Source of the DNA: Jiella flava
Lineage (GTDB): Bacteria; Pseudomonadota; Alphaproteobacteria; Rhizobiales; Rhizobiaceae
Direction of reading: 5' to 3'
DNA length: 64,000 nucleotides
Assembly: GCF_017349315.1 (NCBI RefSeq)
Contig: NZ_JAFMPP010000008.1
Coordinates: 1 to 64,000 of the forward strand
Each line of letters starts with the position of its first letter. The stretch's first letter is position 1. Made by a program: the position numbers and the translations under genes. A model generated the notes under the pieces. The model ran no database searches. It was not told the origin of the DNA and saw nothing but the letters and a program-made list of their open reading frames with translations. Below are positions 8,276 to 16,368 of this stretch, in pieces.

Positions 8276-9010
8276 ATGTCGAACAATCCGCTGCTCAACC
8301 GTCCCGATCTGCCGAAGCGGTTCTATCAGCATGTCTCGGTCGAACAGGCCTCGGTCGGTTTTGCCGTGGCGCTCGACGGTCGGCCGGTCAAAACGCCGGC
8401 GCGCAAACGGCTGGCGGTGCCGCATCGCGCGGTGGCCGAGGTGATCGCCGCCGAGTGGGAGCGGCAGGGTGAGCGGATCGATCCGGCGACGATGCCGATG
8501 ACCCGCCTCGTCAACACGATCGTCGACGGCATTCTCGATGATCCGGGGCCGGTGCGTGCCGAGATTGCCCGCTTTGCCGAGACCGATATGCTGTTTTACC
8601 GCGCCGATGCGCCCGAGCGTTTGGTCGCGCGCCAGCGCGAGCGCTGGGATCCGATCCTCGCCTGGGCCGAAACACGGCTTGGCGCCCGCTTTGTCCTTGC
8701 CGGCGGCGTCATGCATGTCGCCCAGCCGCCGGAATCGCTGCAGGCGGTGCGGGTCCATCTCGATCGATTTACGGACGGATTTGGGGTGGCGGCGTTGCAC
8801 CAGGCGACGACCTTGACGGGTTCGTCGCTTCTCGCTTTGGCCTTGGCCGACGGCCATCTATCGGCTGAGGAGGCCTGGGCGCTCGCCAATCTTGAAGAAG
8901 ACTGGAACATCGAGCAATGGGGCGCCGACGGCGAGGCGATGGCGCTCCGCGAGCAGCGCTGGCAGGCGCTGCAGGTGGCGGTTCAGCTGCTGCCGTTAAA
9001 GGCTGGTTGA
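8276..9010 (+). CDS. ATP12-family F1-ATPase assembly chaperone
   Basis: A 244-residue protein of the ATP12 family. In mitochondria and alphaproteobacteria it binds the F1 alpha subunit during ATP synthase assembly. Recognisable stretches are RFYQHVSV near the N-terminus, the central MTRLVNTIVDGI, the ETDMLFYRA segment and WNIEQWGAD near the C-terminus. ATG 8276 is preferred because GAGAGA precedes it and the length then fits the family. An upstream GTG at 8180 would add a basic, unconserved extension. It ends the crcB run, 75 bp from a convergent cyclase. Confidence 0.92.
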   Translation: MSNNPLLNRPDLPKRFYQHVSVEQASVGFAVALDGRPVKTPARKRLAVPHRAVAEVIAAEWERQGERIDPATMPMTRLVNTIVDGILDDPGPVRAEIARFAETDMLFYRADAPERLVARQRERWDPILAWAETRLGARFVLAGGVMHVAQPPESLQAVRVHLDRFTDGFGVAALHQATTLTGSSLLALALADGHLSAEEAWALANLEEDWNIEQWGADGEAMALREQRWQALQVAVQLLPLKAG

Positions 9011-9085
9011 GGCGCTCCGCGGACCCGGCCGGGGATGTGGACGGGCGGACGGTACACCGCCAGCGGCTGATCATGCACGGGTCGA

Positions 9086-10102
9086 TCAGGATGTCGAGAG
9101 ATCGTCGATTTGACGGAACGACTGGCCGTGAGATGCGGGGCTGAGTTCCACCGGCCAGCGCACGCAGGCGCGGCCTGCTTCCTTGGCGGCGTAGAGCGCC
9201 GCATCGGCCGCGGCGATCATTTCGGTCGTCGATTGCGGGCCGCAGTCGATACCCGATGTGGCGACGCCAATGCTGAGTGTAAGCCACCGATCCTGGCCAA
9301 GGCCGGGATTGAGGATCTTGGCAGCGTCAACCGAGCGTGAGATTCGATTGGCCACCGCGATCGCGCCGATCAAATTGGTCTGCGGCAGGATGACGGCGAA
9401 TTCCTCGCCGCCGTAGCGCGCGCAGACATCGCGGTCGCGGCGGGTCTCCTCGGTGAGCAGGGCGGCGATGGTTCGCAGGCAGTTGTCGCCGGCGAGATGG
9501 CCGAGCGTGTCGTTGTAGATCTTGAAGTCATCGATATCGAGCATCAGCAGCGACAGCGGATGCTGGGTGGACGCGGCGATCCGCCATTCGCCTTCGAGAT
9601 ACTCATCGAACAGGCGGCGATTGGGAATGCCGGTCAGCGAGTCCTGCCGGGCCAAGATCTCCAGCTTGTCCTGGGCCTCTTTCTGCACGGTGATGTCACG
9701 CAGTGTCTCGACGACCGCGATCAGCTTGCCGTCCTCGTCATGGATCGGGCCGGCATCAAAAGCGAGATAGCGCGCGCCGCCGGCGATCGGCAGATAGCAC
9801 CAGTTTTCCGCCGAGAGGATCCCGCGATCGGGATCCGATGAGCAGTCGACGGCGTAGAGTTTGTCGATCTCGGAACTGGCGTTGCGCAGGACAAGATCAG
9901 CAAGGCACGGGCGCGGTTCCAGATAAAGGCCTTTCCAATGGAGTTTTGTCCCAACGACCTCGCTGGCCTGGACGCCCGTCAGCCGTTCGCAGGACTTGTT
10001 CCAGATCAGCACATGCCCTGTCTCGTCCAACACAAAGGTTGGCACCACAAGATGCTCCATCAAACGTACCGCGAAATCGCGCCGTTGCTTTTTCGCCAGC
10101 AT
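9086..10102 (-). CDS. PAS-GGDEF diguanylate cyclase
   Basis: A 338-residue protein. A PAS domain covers about residues 15-140, ending in the typical ETLRDITVQK linker, and a GGDEF domain covers about 150-325. The active-site loop GGEEF is at 231-235 and the product-inhibition site RDRD is at 222-225, exactly five residues before it. It is therefore expected to be an active cyclase with c-di-GMP feedback inhibition, converting two GTP to c-di-GMP. No membrane segment is seen, so it is cytosolic; the PAS ligand is unknown. AAGGAG precedes the ATG. A 15-bp hairpin lies about 25 bp upstream of the start codon. c-di-GMP commonly controls exopolysaccharide, but no direct link is shown. Confidence 0.95.
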   Translation of the reverse strand: MLAKKQRRDFAVRLMEHLVVPTFVLDETGHVLIWNKSCERLTGVQASEVVGTKLHWKGLYLEPRPCLADLVLRNASSEIDKLYAVDCSSDPDRGILSAENWCYLPIAGGARYLAFDAGPIHDEDGKLIAVVETLRDITVQKEAQDKLEILARQDSLTGIPNRRLFDEYLEGEWRIAASTQHPLSLLMLDIDDFKIYNDTLGHLAGDNCLRTIAALLTEETRRDRDVCARYGGEEFAVILPQTNLIGAIAVANRISRSVDAAKILNPGLGQDRWLTLSIGVATSGIDCGPQSTTEMIAAADAALYAAKEAGRACVRWPVELSPASHGQSFRQIDDLSTS

Positions 10103-10125
10103 GCCGATTCTCCTTAGGGTGCGTT

Positions 10126-10159
10126 AGTTAAGCAATTCTTTGATAAGGATTGCTTAACT
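10126..10159 (-). repeat. Inverted repeat in the 5' region of the diguanylate cyclase
   Basis: AGTTAAGCAAT (10126-10136) is the exact reverse complement of ATTGCTTAACT (10149-10159). With one G-T pair the stem extends inwards to 15 bp around a TGAT loop. No T-tract follows on either strand, so it is not a typical intrinsic terminator. It may be an operator or an mRNA element for the cyclase, or end the upstream molybdoenzyme message. Confidence 0.75.
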
Positions 10160-10216
10160 CAACCCGTGATGGTGATCGTCAACATAATTTTTCCATGGCA
10201 ACAGAATGTGGGCGGA

Positions 10217-10999
10217 TCAGATTCCGGCAAACCAGTCGTAGCCGTTGTCTTCCCAATAGCCGCCATTACCGTAGCCATAGGATGCGAAATCATTCACCAG
10301 GGTGATCGACTTGATGTATTTCGCCATTTTATAGCCAAGCTGACGTTCGACACGAACCCGCAGGGGCGCGCCGTTGGAGACCGGCAGAGCCCTGTCGTTG
10401 AGGCCATAGGCGAGAATCGTCTGTGGATGGTGCGCGTCCATCAGATCGATCGATTCATAATATTTGATCGGCCCGTCCAACCCCTGTTCCATCGTGTCGA
10501 AACACGCGAACACCGCATAGCGCGCGGCCGGCTTCACCTGCGCCTGATCGAGCAGGCGGAAGAGTTGCACGCCGGTCCATTTGGCAATGCAGCTCCAGCC
10601 CTCGACGCAGTCGTGGCGGGTGATCTGGGTGCGGCTTGGCATCGCCCGGATCTCATCGAGCGAGAAGGATTGCGGTTTTTCGACGAGGCCGCCGATCGTC
10701 AGGCGGTAGCCGGCAAAATGACCGCTGGCGAGCGTCAGATAGTCGTCGTCGGTCGGATCGGTGGTGCCGTTGGGGCGCTGCGGCTGGCGAATTTCGCTTT
10801 CGGAATATTCCCGCGCGAGGTCGGTATTGCCGAGCAGCGTGCGCTGCACCCGGTAGGTCACCGAATTGGCCATTTCGAGCACGTTTCTCACGTGCGAGTC
10901 GCGGTCGCCGAGGCCATCGAAACAGCCGGTCAGCGAGGCGGTGGAGGCGAGCGTCGCGCCGGTCAGAAACGTGCGTCGCGAAAGGGTAAAGCGGGTCAT
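10217..10999 (-). CDS. YedY/MsrP-like molybdopterin oxidoreductase (sulfite oxidase fold), Tat-exported
   Basis: A 260-residue protein beginning MTRFTLSRRTFLTG, a twin-arginine signal (R8-R9). A lipobox-like LTGC places Cys26 as a possible lipid anchor. The sulfite-oxidase-fold domain has CVEGW at 131-135, where Cys131 is the expected molybdenum ligand. MsrP-type enzymes repair oxidised periplasmic methionines; related enzymes have other substrates. ATG 10999 overlaps the cytochrome stop by 4 bp (ATGA). An upstream in-frame start would put ten residues before the Tat motif and is less likely. Electrons presumably come from the adjacent cytochrome b. Confidence 0.9.
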   Translation of the reverse strand: MTRFTLSRRTFLTGATLASTASLTGCFDGLGDRDSHVRNVLEMANSVTYRVQRTLLGNTDLAREYSESEIRQPQRPNGTTDPTDDDYLTLASGHFAGYRLTIGGLVEKPQSFSLDEIRAMPSRTQITRHDCVEGWSCIAKWTGVQLFRLLDQAQVKPAARYAVFACFDTMEQGLDGPIKYYESIDLMDAHHPQTILAYGLNDRALPVSNGAPLRVRVERQLGYKMAKYIKSITLVNDFASYGYGNGGYWEDNGYDWFAGI

Positions 11000-11844
11000 G
11001 AACGCTTCGCCGAAGAGGTGCGGTACCACCCGGTGACGATGGCGCGCAGTTCGTTGAGCGGCCCGGCGAGGACCACCATCAAAATGTGAACGACGAAGAA
11101 CAGGACGAGGGCGAGCATCACTGCGAAATGAATGGTGCGGGCGGTCTGCCGTCCACCGAAAATGTCGAGGAGAACCGGGAAGAGGGCATCCATCCCCGGC
11201 GACATCGTCAGGCCGGTCAGGATCATCACCGGCAAGGCGACGAACAGGACACCGACATAGGAGAGCTTTTGCAGGCCATTGTAGCGGCCATCATGATGGA
11301 AACGCAGCCGCAGATGATCGACAATGTCACGCGGCAGGCCTTTCAAGTCGCTCACCGTCGGGATCAGCTCGCGGATGTGGCCGTTGACGATGCTGGCGAT
11401 CAGCCAGGCGGTGAGCGTCGTCACCAGCACCCAGGCGAAAAAGAAGTGAACGACGCGCCCGGTGGCCAAATCGCGGTAGCTCGGCACCGTCAGCCAGCCC
11501 GGAAAGGTCTTGGCGGTCATGCTGCCGTCTTCCGGCACCAGACCGAGCCACCCGGTGGTATCGACGCTCGTGCCGAAGATCGTCGTCACGCCCTGTATCT
11601 CATTGCCGACCTTGCGGGCGTCGATGCGAAGGATCGCATTGTCGAAGCCGAAGCCGGACTGCTTGCCGATGTAGAGATCCGGCCGGGCCATGAAGATCTG
11701 CAGGCCCGACAACAGCAAGAAGAACAAGCTGATCGCCCAGATCCAATGGGTCAGTCGGGTGGCGAGCTTCTGGCGGTAGATCAGTCGGCCGCGCTTTTGC
11801 GAAACCTCGTCGGTGGGGGTGTCGACGCCTGCGATCGTCGTCAT
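10996..11844 (-). CDS. Cytochrome b/b6-type membrane subunit (formate dehydrogenase gamma-like)
   Basis: A 282-residue membrane protein with four main helices. Histidines in RLTHWIWA, GRVVHFFFAW, TIHFAV and FVVHILMV are the likely ligands for two b hemes. The layout matches Ni/Fe-hydrogenase or formate-dehydrogenase gamma cytochromes and not the six-helix MsrQ. A periplasmic loop of about 60 residues separates helices 1 and 2. It is first in the operon, and its stop overlaps the molybdoenzyme start. It probably passes quinol electrons to the Tat-exported partner, or takes them from it. Confidence 0.9.
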   Translation of the reverse strand: MTTIAGVDTPTDEVSQKRGRLIYRQKLATRLTHWIWAISLFFLLLSGLQIFMARPDLYIGKQSGFGFDNAILRIDARKVGNEIQGVTTIFGTSVDTTGWLGLVPEDGSMTAKTFPGWLTVPSYRDLATGRVVHFFFAWVLVTTLTAWLIASIVNGHIRELIPTVSDLKGLPRDIVDHLRLRFHHDGRYNGLQKLSYVGVLFVALPVMILTGLTMSPGMDALFPVLLDIFGGRQTARTIHFAVMLALVLFFVVHILMVVLAGPLNELRAIVTGWYRTSSAKRS

Positions 11845-11867
11845 GGGGGCTCCTGGTCCAGGCTACC

Positions 11868-11982
11868 GTATCGGCCCGAACATCGCGATCGCTGTTCGGC
11901 AAAGCACGATGCTGAGACTCCATCCTCAAAATGCGCGTGCCAAAATGCGCGTGCATTGTGCGCCCTGCCGGACGCGCGGCGC
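11868..11982. repeat. Composite intergenic element, copy B (degenerate, inverted)
   Basis: The segment has ATCGGCCCGAA followed by a 19-mer at 11895-11913 that is the exact reverse complement of 18432-18450. A weak hairpin of the GCGTCC type lies at 11960-11982. Inside it a 14-bp unit CAAAATGCGCGTGC is directly duplicated (11927-11940 and 11941-11954). The order of the two halves is reversed relative to copies A and C. It lies upstream of the cytochrome gene, in its promoter region. Confidence 0.75.
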
Positions 11983-12114
11983 GTTGTTGTGCGCGTGACG
12001 GCTCGAGAGGGACGATCCCGATGATCACTTGGCATGTTCGGTGCCGACCCTCCGAAGGTTTCATGCCGCTCGCTGCATTGTGATGACAATGACGGCGGTG
12101 ACGCGGTCGCTCAT

Positions 12115-12558
12115 TCAGCGATGACGGGCGAGAATACGGTCGAGGCTTTGAAGAAAGCGTGACCGGTCGGCGGCGGTGAAGGCGGCGTTGTAGCCCTTGC
12201 TTTCACCGGTCTCGCGCAGATGCTGCTTGAAGGCGCGCATCGACAGCGCCGTGCCGATCGTCTCGGCGGTGAATTCGCGGCCCGTCGGCCCGAGAACGGA
12301 AGCTTTCTTGTCGAGGCTGCGGGCCGCCAGGGGAATATCGGCGGTGACGACGACGTCGCCGGGGGCGCAATGGTCGACGATCCAGTCGTCGGCCGCATCC
12401 GCCCCGTCCGGCACGACGACGATGCGGGCCGCGGGAAAGCGCGACGGCTGCATCCCGCCGTTCGAAACCAGCACCACGGCAGCATCGAAGCGCCCGGCCA
12501 CCGCGATGGCCTCGTCTTTGACCGGACAGGCATCGGCATCGATATAGACGGTGGTCAT
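12115..12558 (-). CDS. UPF0178 (YaiI/YqxD, DUF188) family protein
   Basis: A 147-residue protein starting MTTVYIDADACPVKDEA, the family signature with conserved aspartates at residues 7 and 9 and Cys11. It continues with SNGGMQPSRFP-like and VVTADIPLA motifs. It resembles the PIN-nuclease-like fold, but the function is unproven. The ATG has GGAG 8 bp upstream. It is monocistronic and transcribed away from acyP. Confidence 0.93.
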   Translation of the reverse strand: MTTVYIDADACPVKDEAIAVAGRFDAAVVLVSNGGMQPSRFPAARIVVVPDGADAADDWIVDHCAPGDVVVTADIPLAARSLDKKASVLGPTGREFTAETIGTALSMRAFKQHLRETGESKGYNAAFTAADRSRFLQSLDRILARHR

Positions 12559-12836
12559 CGGCGTCTCCGCTCGCGATGGATGTGCATCACTGGCTTGCGG
12601 CAAATCGCAGGCAAGGTCAAAGCGCACCGCACGATTTTGGCGGCTGCCGGCCCGGCGGCGTGACCAGCGCGGCCAACGTGCGACAGGGCGGGGGAGCAGG
12701 AATAGCCGGGGGAGCGTCTGGCGTTTCTTGGGCGGCCCTTCAAATCCGGCGGGTCTTCTTGATCGACAATCGGCAAAGACGACTATCTGTTCGAAAAAGG
12801 CGGCGATCATAGGACCGCAGCGAGGATGGATCGGAC

Positions 12837-13115
12837 ATGTCGAAAAGCGTGCACGTCGAAATCACCGGCCGGGTCCAGGGAGTCGGCTTTCGGGCATGGA
12901 CACAGGAGCAGGCGAAGCGCCTGCAGCTGTCGGGATGGGTGCGCAATCGCCGCTCCGGTGCCGTGGAAGCGGTGTTCAGCGGCGATAGCGAGGCGGTCGA
13001 GGAGATGCTCAAGGCCGCCGAGGACGGGCCGGCCGGCAGCAGCGTCAAGGCGGTGAATGTGCTCGGCGAGGTCGAGAGCTATGACGGCGCCTTCGAGGTG
13101 CGCCGCAGCGAATAG
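12837..13115 (+). CDS. acyP: Acylphosphatase
   Basis: A 92-residue protein of standard length. It has GRVQGVGFRAW (residues 11-21) with the phosphate-binding Arg19, and GWVRNRRSG with the catalytic Asn37. It hydrolyses acyl phosphates such as acetyl or carbamoyl phosphate in the cytosol. GAGGATGG lies upstream of the ATG. Its TAG stop directly abuts the convergent lipB stop, with no base between them. Confidence 0.96.
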   Translation: MSKSVHVEITGRVQGVGFRAWTQEQAKRLQLSGWVRNRRSGAVEAVFSGDSEAVEEMLKAAEDGPAGSSVKAVNVLGEVESYDGAFEVRRSE

Positions 13116-13862
13116 TCACGTTACGGCGAGTGTCGTCGGGCCGAAGATGCGCTCAAACGTCTGCCGCAGCACGCCATCCACCTCCGGCATCTGGACGAGA
13201 ATCCCGAGATCGGCAAGGCTGGTCACGCCATGGCCGCGAATGCCGCAGGGGACAATGCCGGAGAAGTGGTCAAGATCCGGATCGACGTTCAGCGCGACGC
13301 CGTGGAACGACACCCATTTGCGCAGCCGGATGCCGATCGCCGCGACCTTGTCCTCGGCCACCGCGCCATTTGGCGCAGGGGCGCGTTCGGGCCGTTGCAC
13401 CCAGACGCCGACCCGGTCCTCGCGGCGCTCGCCGACAATCTGGAACTCGGCAAGCGTCGCGATCAGCCAGGCCTCCAACGCGGCGACGAAGGCCCGCACG
13501 TCTGGCTGGCGTCGCTTGAGGTCAAGAAGCACATAGGCCACGCGCTGGCCGGGGCCGTGATAGGTGTATTGCCCGCCGCGGCCGGTCATGTGAACCGGGA
13601 AGCGGCGGTCGAGAAGGTCGCCGTCGCTGGCGCCGGTCCCGGCCGTATAGAGCGGCGGATGCTCGACCAGCATCACCGCCTCCTCGGCGCCGCCCTCGGC
13701 AATATCGGCAACGCGCCGTTCCATCGCCTCGAGCGCAGCATCGTAAGGCGTCAACCCATCAAACACCATCCAGGCGACGGGTGGGCTCCCGGCCGATGGC
13801 CAGAAGCGTTCGGTGGTGGTGAGCAGCCGCGGCTTTGCGGTCGGGGCAGGGATCTCGATCAT
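13116..13862 (-). CDS. lipB: Octanoyl-[ACP]:protein N-octanoyltransferase LipB
   Basis: The protein is about 248 residues. The family features are [12 protein letters not shown], the Lys of [10 protein letters not shown] and the acyl-accepting Cys in [13 protein letters not shown]. LipB transfers octanoyl from acyl-carrier protein to lipoyl domains, the first step of lipoate assembly. I use ATG 13862 (MIEIPAP); the frame stays open upstream but without conserved sequence. The basal context has no strong ribosome binding site. The insertion [18 protein letters not shown] is common in alphaproteobacterial LipB. Confidence 0.95.
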   Translation of the reverse strand: MIEIPAPTAKPRLLTTTERFWPSAGSPPVAWMVFDGLTPYDAALEAMERRVADIAEGGAEEAVMLVEHPPLYTAGTGASDGDLLDRRFPVHMTGRGGQYTYHGPGQRVAYVLLDLKRRQPDVRAFVAALEAWLIATLAEFQIVGERREDRVGVWVQRPERAPAPNGAVAEDKVAAIGIRLRKWVSFHGVALNVDPDLDHFSGIVPCGIRGHGVTSLADLGILVQMPEVDGVLRQTFERIFGPTTLAVT

Positions 13863-14163
13863 GGCGCGGATATAACGATTCCAATCGCCGCCGGAAACGA
13901 GATTCGCGGAAAGTTTCGACCATGTGCCGCCGATCGCCGCGCCCGCGGCGTTGCCGGCGCCGACCCCTCCGCCGCTGGGCACCACGGCGCCACGGCGAAC
14001 GCCGTGCTTTTGCCGTCATCGTTGCGTCTTACGTGGGTGGCAAGAGCGGCTTTCCACCTGTCCCGGCTTTTTCGGCGCAGCGGCCAATTTAGCCCTTGTG
14101 CGACCCGGCAAGTCTTGTTACACGCCCGCCACCGACGACCAATGGTTCTCGGCAACACGGCGT

Positions 14164-14248
14164 GCGGTCGTGGCGGAATTGGTAGACGCGCAGCGTTGAG
14201 GTCGCTGTGGGGCAACCCGTGGAAGTTCGAGTCTTCTCGACCGCACCA
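14164..14248 (+). tRNA. tRNA-Leu (anticodon GAG)
   Basis: The acceptor stem GCGGTCG (14164-14170) pairs with CGACCGC (14238-14244), followed by A and an encoded CCA (14246-14248). The anticodon arm is CAGCG-TTGAGGT-CGCTG, giving GAG. The long variable arm is as expected for leucine tRNA. Confidence 0.97.
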
Positions 14249-14460
14249 TTTTCTCCGAACACTTGCGATGAGAAACGGCTCCACGCCTTCTGTGTGATGG
14301 GTCGCCAGTGCTGCGTTGCACACGTCGCCGCCGCAACGTGGTCCCGATCTCGTCGCGGCCGGTTCGATGCCATGCGCTGCGTCCACGCAGCAGCACGGTT
14401 GGCCATATGCACCGCTTTTAAAAACGACGCTGTCGATCGCCGTGTCAGGACGAATGGGCG

Positions 14461-14536
14461 TGGTGGGCAGTGACGGGCTCGAACCGCCGACATCCTCGGT
14501 GTAAACGAGGCGCTCTACCAACTGAGCTAACCGCCC
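14461..14536 (-). tRNA. tRNA-Val (anticodon UAC)
   Basis: On the minus strand GGGCGGT starts at 14536 and pairs with ACTGCCC near the 3' end, including one G-T pair. CCA is encoded at 14463-14461. The anticodon arm CCTCG-TTTACAC-CGAGG reads UAC. It is convergent with tRNA-Leu. The 212 bp between the two tRNAs hold no gene. Confidence 0.97.
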
Positions 14537-14801
14537 GCGCCGTCTTCCCTAGTGTTTTCGGGAGCGGACCGCAAGGGCGGCTTACACGGGGCGGACGCAT
14601 CGCGGTCGATGCGACGTCGCCGGCAGCGCCGATCCGCTCCATCCTCATCCGCCCCGTCCTCATCCGATAGACGTAGGCCCGTGATCAGACTGTCAGCTTG
14701 ATTGGTTCCGGCTCGTCAATAGCATCAGATCGCAGAATAGTTTGTGCTTGCGTTATGCAACTCCATCTTGCGGTCGATGTCTTCAAAAGGCTTGCGTGCG
14801 A

Positions 14802-15845
14802 ATGAATTTGGGTGATGCTCACGCCCCGATGCTGATCCACATCGGCTATCATAAGACCGGCTCGACATTTCTGCAGACGCAGGTGTTTTCGTCATCTGGA
14901 CGGGGGTTTTACATGGATCCCGATCGTTCGCGGACCGAGATCGTCCGCGACATCGTCTGGCCCGACGTCTTCGACTTCGATCCGGCCGCGGCGCGGCAGC
15001 GCTATCTGCCGTCGCTCGGCGAGGCCCGAGAGGCGGGTGCGACGCTGGTGCTCTCCCATGAGCGGCTGTCGGGTTACCCTGGCAATGGCGGCTTCGACCG
15101 TCGCCAGACCGCCGACCGCCTGGCGGCGACCTTTCCTGAAGCAAAGATCCTGATTGTCCTTCGTGAGCAGCGCGCGTTGCTGCGGTCGATGTACAGCCAA
15201 TACGTCACCGATGGCGGCGACGCATCGATCGACGAGTTTCTCGCATTGCCGCAGCCCCGGCTCGGCCGGATGCCGCATTTTAGGCTGAGCACTTACGACT
15301 TCGATCGGCTGATCCTCCACTACCAGTCGCTGTTTTCTCCCGAGCGGGTGCTGGTGCTGCCGTTCGAGATGTTCTGCGCCGATCCGCAGGATTTCTGCGA
15401 TCGCATCGGCGGCTTTTGCGGCCATCCGCCCCGTCCGCTGACCGACACCGCCTCGATCAATGAAAAGCGGCCGCTCTTGATGCAGCAGGCCCAGCGTTTC
15501 GCCAATCGGCATTTTTCGCGCAACGAGCTGAGCGCCTCCGCACTTCTCGATCTGAAGAGTTTGCCAAAAGGCTTTCGGGTGTTTCGACGGGCCTTCGAGG
15601 CGGTCACGCCGCGCCAGCTCGAAACCTGGATGAGCCAAAGACTGATGCGCTCGATCGCCCGGGTCGTCGGCGACTATTACGCCGCGAGCAACGCTCGCAC
15701 CGCGGCGCTCACCGGTCTCGATCTGACGGCCTATGGCTATCCGGTCGGTGACCGCGAGCTTCGCCACGTCGACGCGGCCGGTCGCGATGCGCCGCACGAC
15801 GAGCCGGGCTGGACGCGTGGTGCGCTCGAAGGGTTGGCGCCGTAG
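14802..15845 (+). CDS. Sulfotransferase-like protein 1
   Basis: About 347 residues. The PAPS 5'-phosphosulfate loop is visible as HKTGSTFLQ (residues 17-25). A second element with RE/S residues in LIVLREQRALLRSMYSQY corresponds to the 3'-phosphate site. It should transfer sulfate from PAPS to a hydroxyl, here most likely on the polysaccharide or a glycolipid. ATG 14802 is preferred, with AAAGG upstream; an ATG at 14829 directly before LIHIGYHKTG is also possible. It is the first gene of the polysaccharide locus, with opposite direction to its GtrA neighbour. A second, unrelated-looking sulfotransferase lies at 47950. Confidence 0.83.
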   Translation: MNLGDAHAPMLIHIGYHKTGSTFLQTQVFSSSGRGFYMDPDRSRTEIVRDIVWPDVFDFDPAAARQRYLPSLGEAREAGATLVLSHERLSGYPGNGGFDRRQTADRLAATFPEAKILIVLREQRALLRSMYSQYVTDGGDASIDEFLALPQPRLGRMPHFRLSTYDFDRLILHYQSLFSPERVLVLPFEMFCADPQDFCDRIGGFCGHPPRPLTDTASINEKRPLLMQQAQRFANRHFSRNELSASALLDLKSLPKGFRVFRRAFEAVTPRQLETWMSQRLMRSIARVVGDYYAASNARTAALTGLDLTAYGYPVGDRELRHVDAAGRDAPHDEPGWTRGALEGLAP

Positions 15846-15900
15846 GGCAATCGAAGACGCCTCGGGATCGCTGTTGGCGATCGTCGCGGCACCTCGTCGA

Positions 15901-16368
15901 TCAGAGCGTCAGGGCGTCCTCGTCCGCGTGGTGCTGCGTCGTTCGGATTTGGCCGGCAAACACCCACCAGCGCGAGATGGCGAAATTCCACAAAAACACC
16001 AGCGGGACGCTGATGATCTTGGCCGCGAGCGCCGGAACCAGTGTCGACAGGAGCAGCACCAGCAAGGTGCTGAGGCCGAGGCCGCAGAGCATGGCGCCGG
16101 CAAATTTTGCCGCCCGAAGCGGCGAGCCCTTCGCGCCGAAAGTGAAGCGGCGATTGAGCGCGTAACTGGCGGCGATCCCGGTCGAATACGATCCGATATT
16201 GGCCGGTCCGGCCGGTGCGCCGCACACCACCAAGGCGCTGAACATGGCAAGGTCGAGGAGCGTCGTGACGACGCCGACCGATGCAAAGCGCCAGAGTTTC
16301 TGCAACTCGGCATGGCTTGCCGCGGCCTTGATGCGCGTCATCCAATCCAGCCCGGCCGTCCGGCTCAT
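15901..16368 (-). CDS. GtrA-like membrane protein (lipid-linked sugar flippase candidate)
   Basis: A 155-residue protein with four hydrophobic helices (about 30-145) and the GtrA hallmark YALNRRFTF near residue 70, plus a C-terminal NFAISRWWVF segment. GtrA proteins are thought to flip undecaprenyl-phosphate-linked monosaccharides. Its ATG overlaps the stop of the GT2 gene by 4 bp (ATGA), the usual GtrB-GtrA coupling. It is last in the minus-strand run that starts with rfbF. Confidence 0.9.
   Translation of the reverse strand: MSRTAGLDWMTRIKAAASHAELQKLWRFASVGVVTTLLDLAMFSALVVCGAPAGPANIGSYSTGIAASYALNRRFTFGAKGSPLRAAKFAGAMLCGLGLSTLLVLLLSTLVPALAAKIISVPLVFLWNFAISRWWVFAGQIRTTQHHADEDALTL

Noticed and set aside
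10166-12024. Plus-strand frames opposite the YedY-like and cytochrome genes
   Set aside because: No domain; the minus-strand genes have Tat signal, CVEGW and heme histidines.
13230-14297. 355-codon plus-strand frame over lipB and tRNA-Leu
   Set aside because: It crosses a tRNA gene and is antisense to a clear LipB.
14164-14801. Integrated genomic island at the tRNA genes
   Set aside because: No integrase, no tRNA-end duplication and no sharp change in GC content across the border were seen; kept only as a weak finding.
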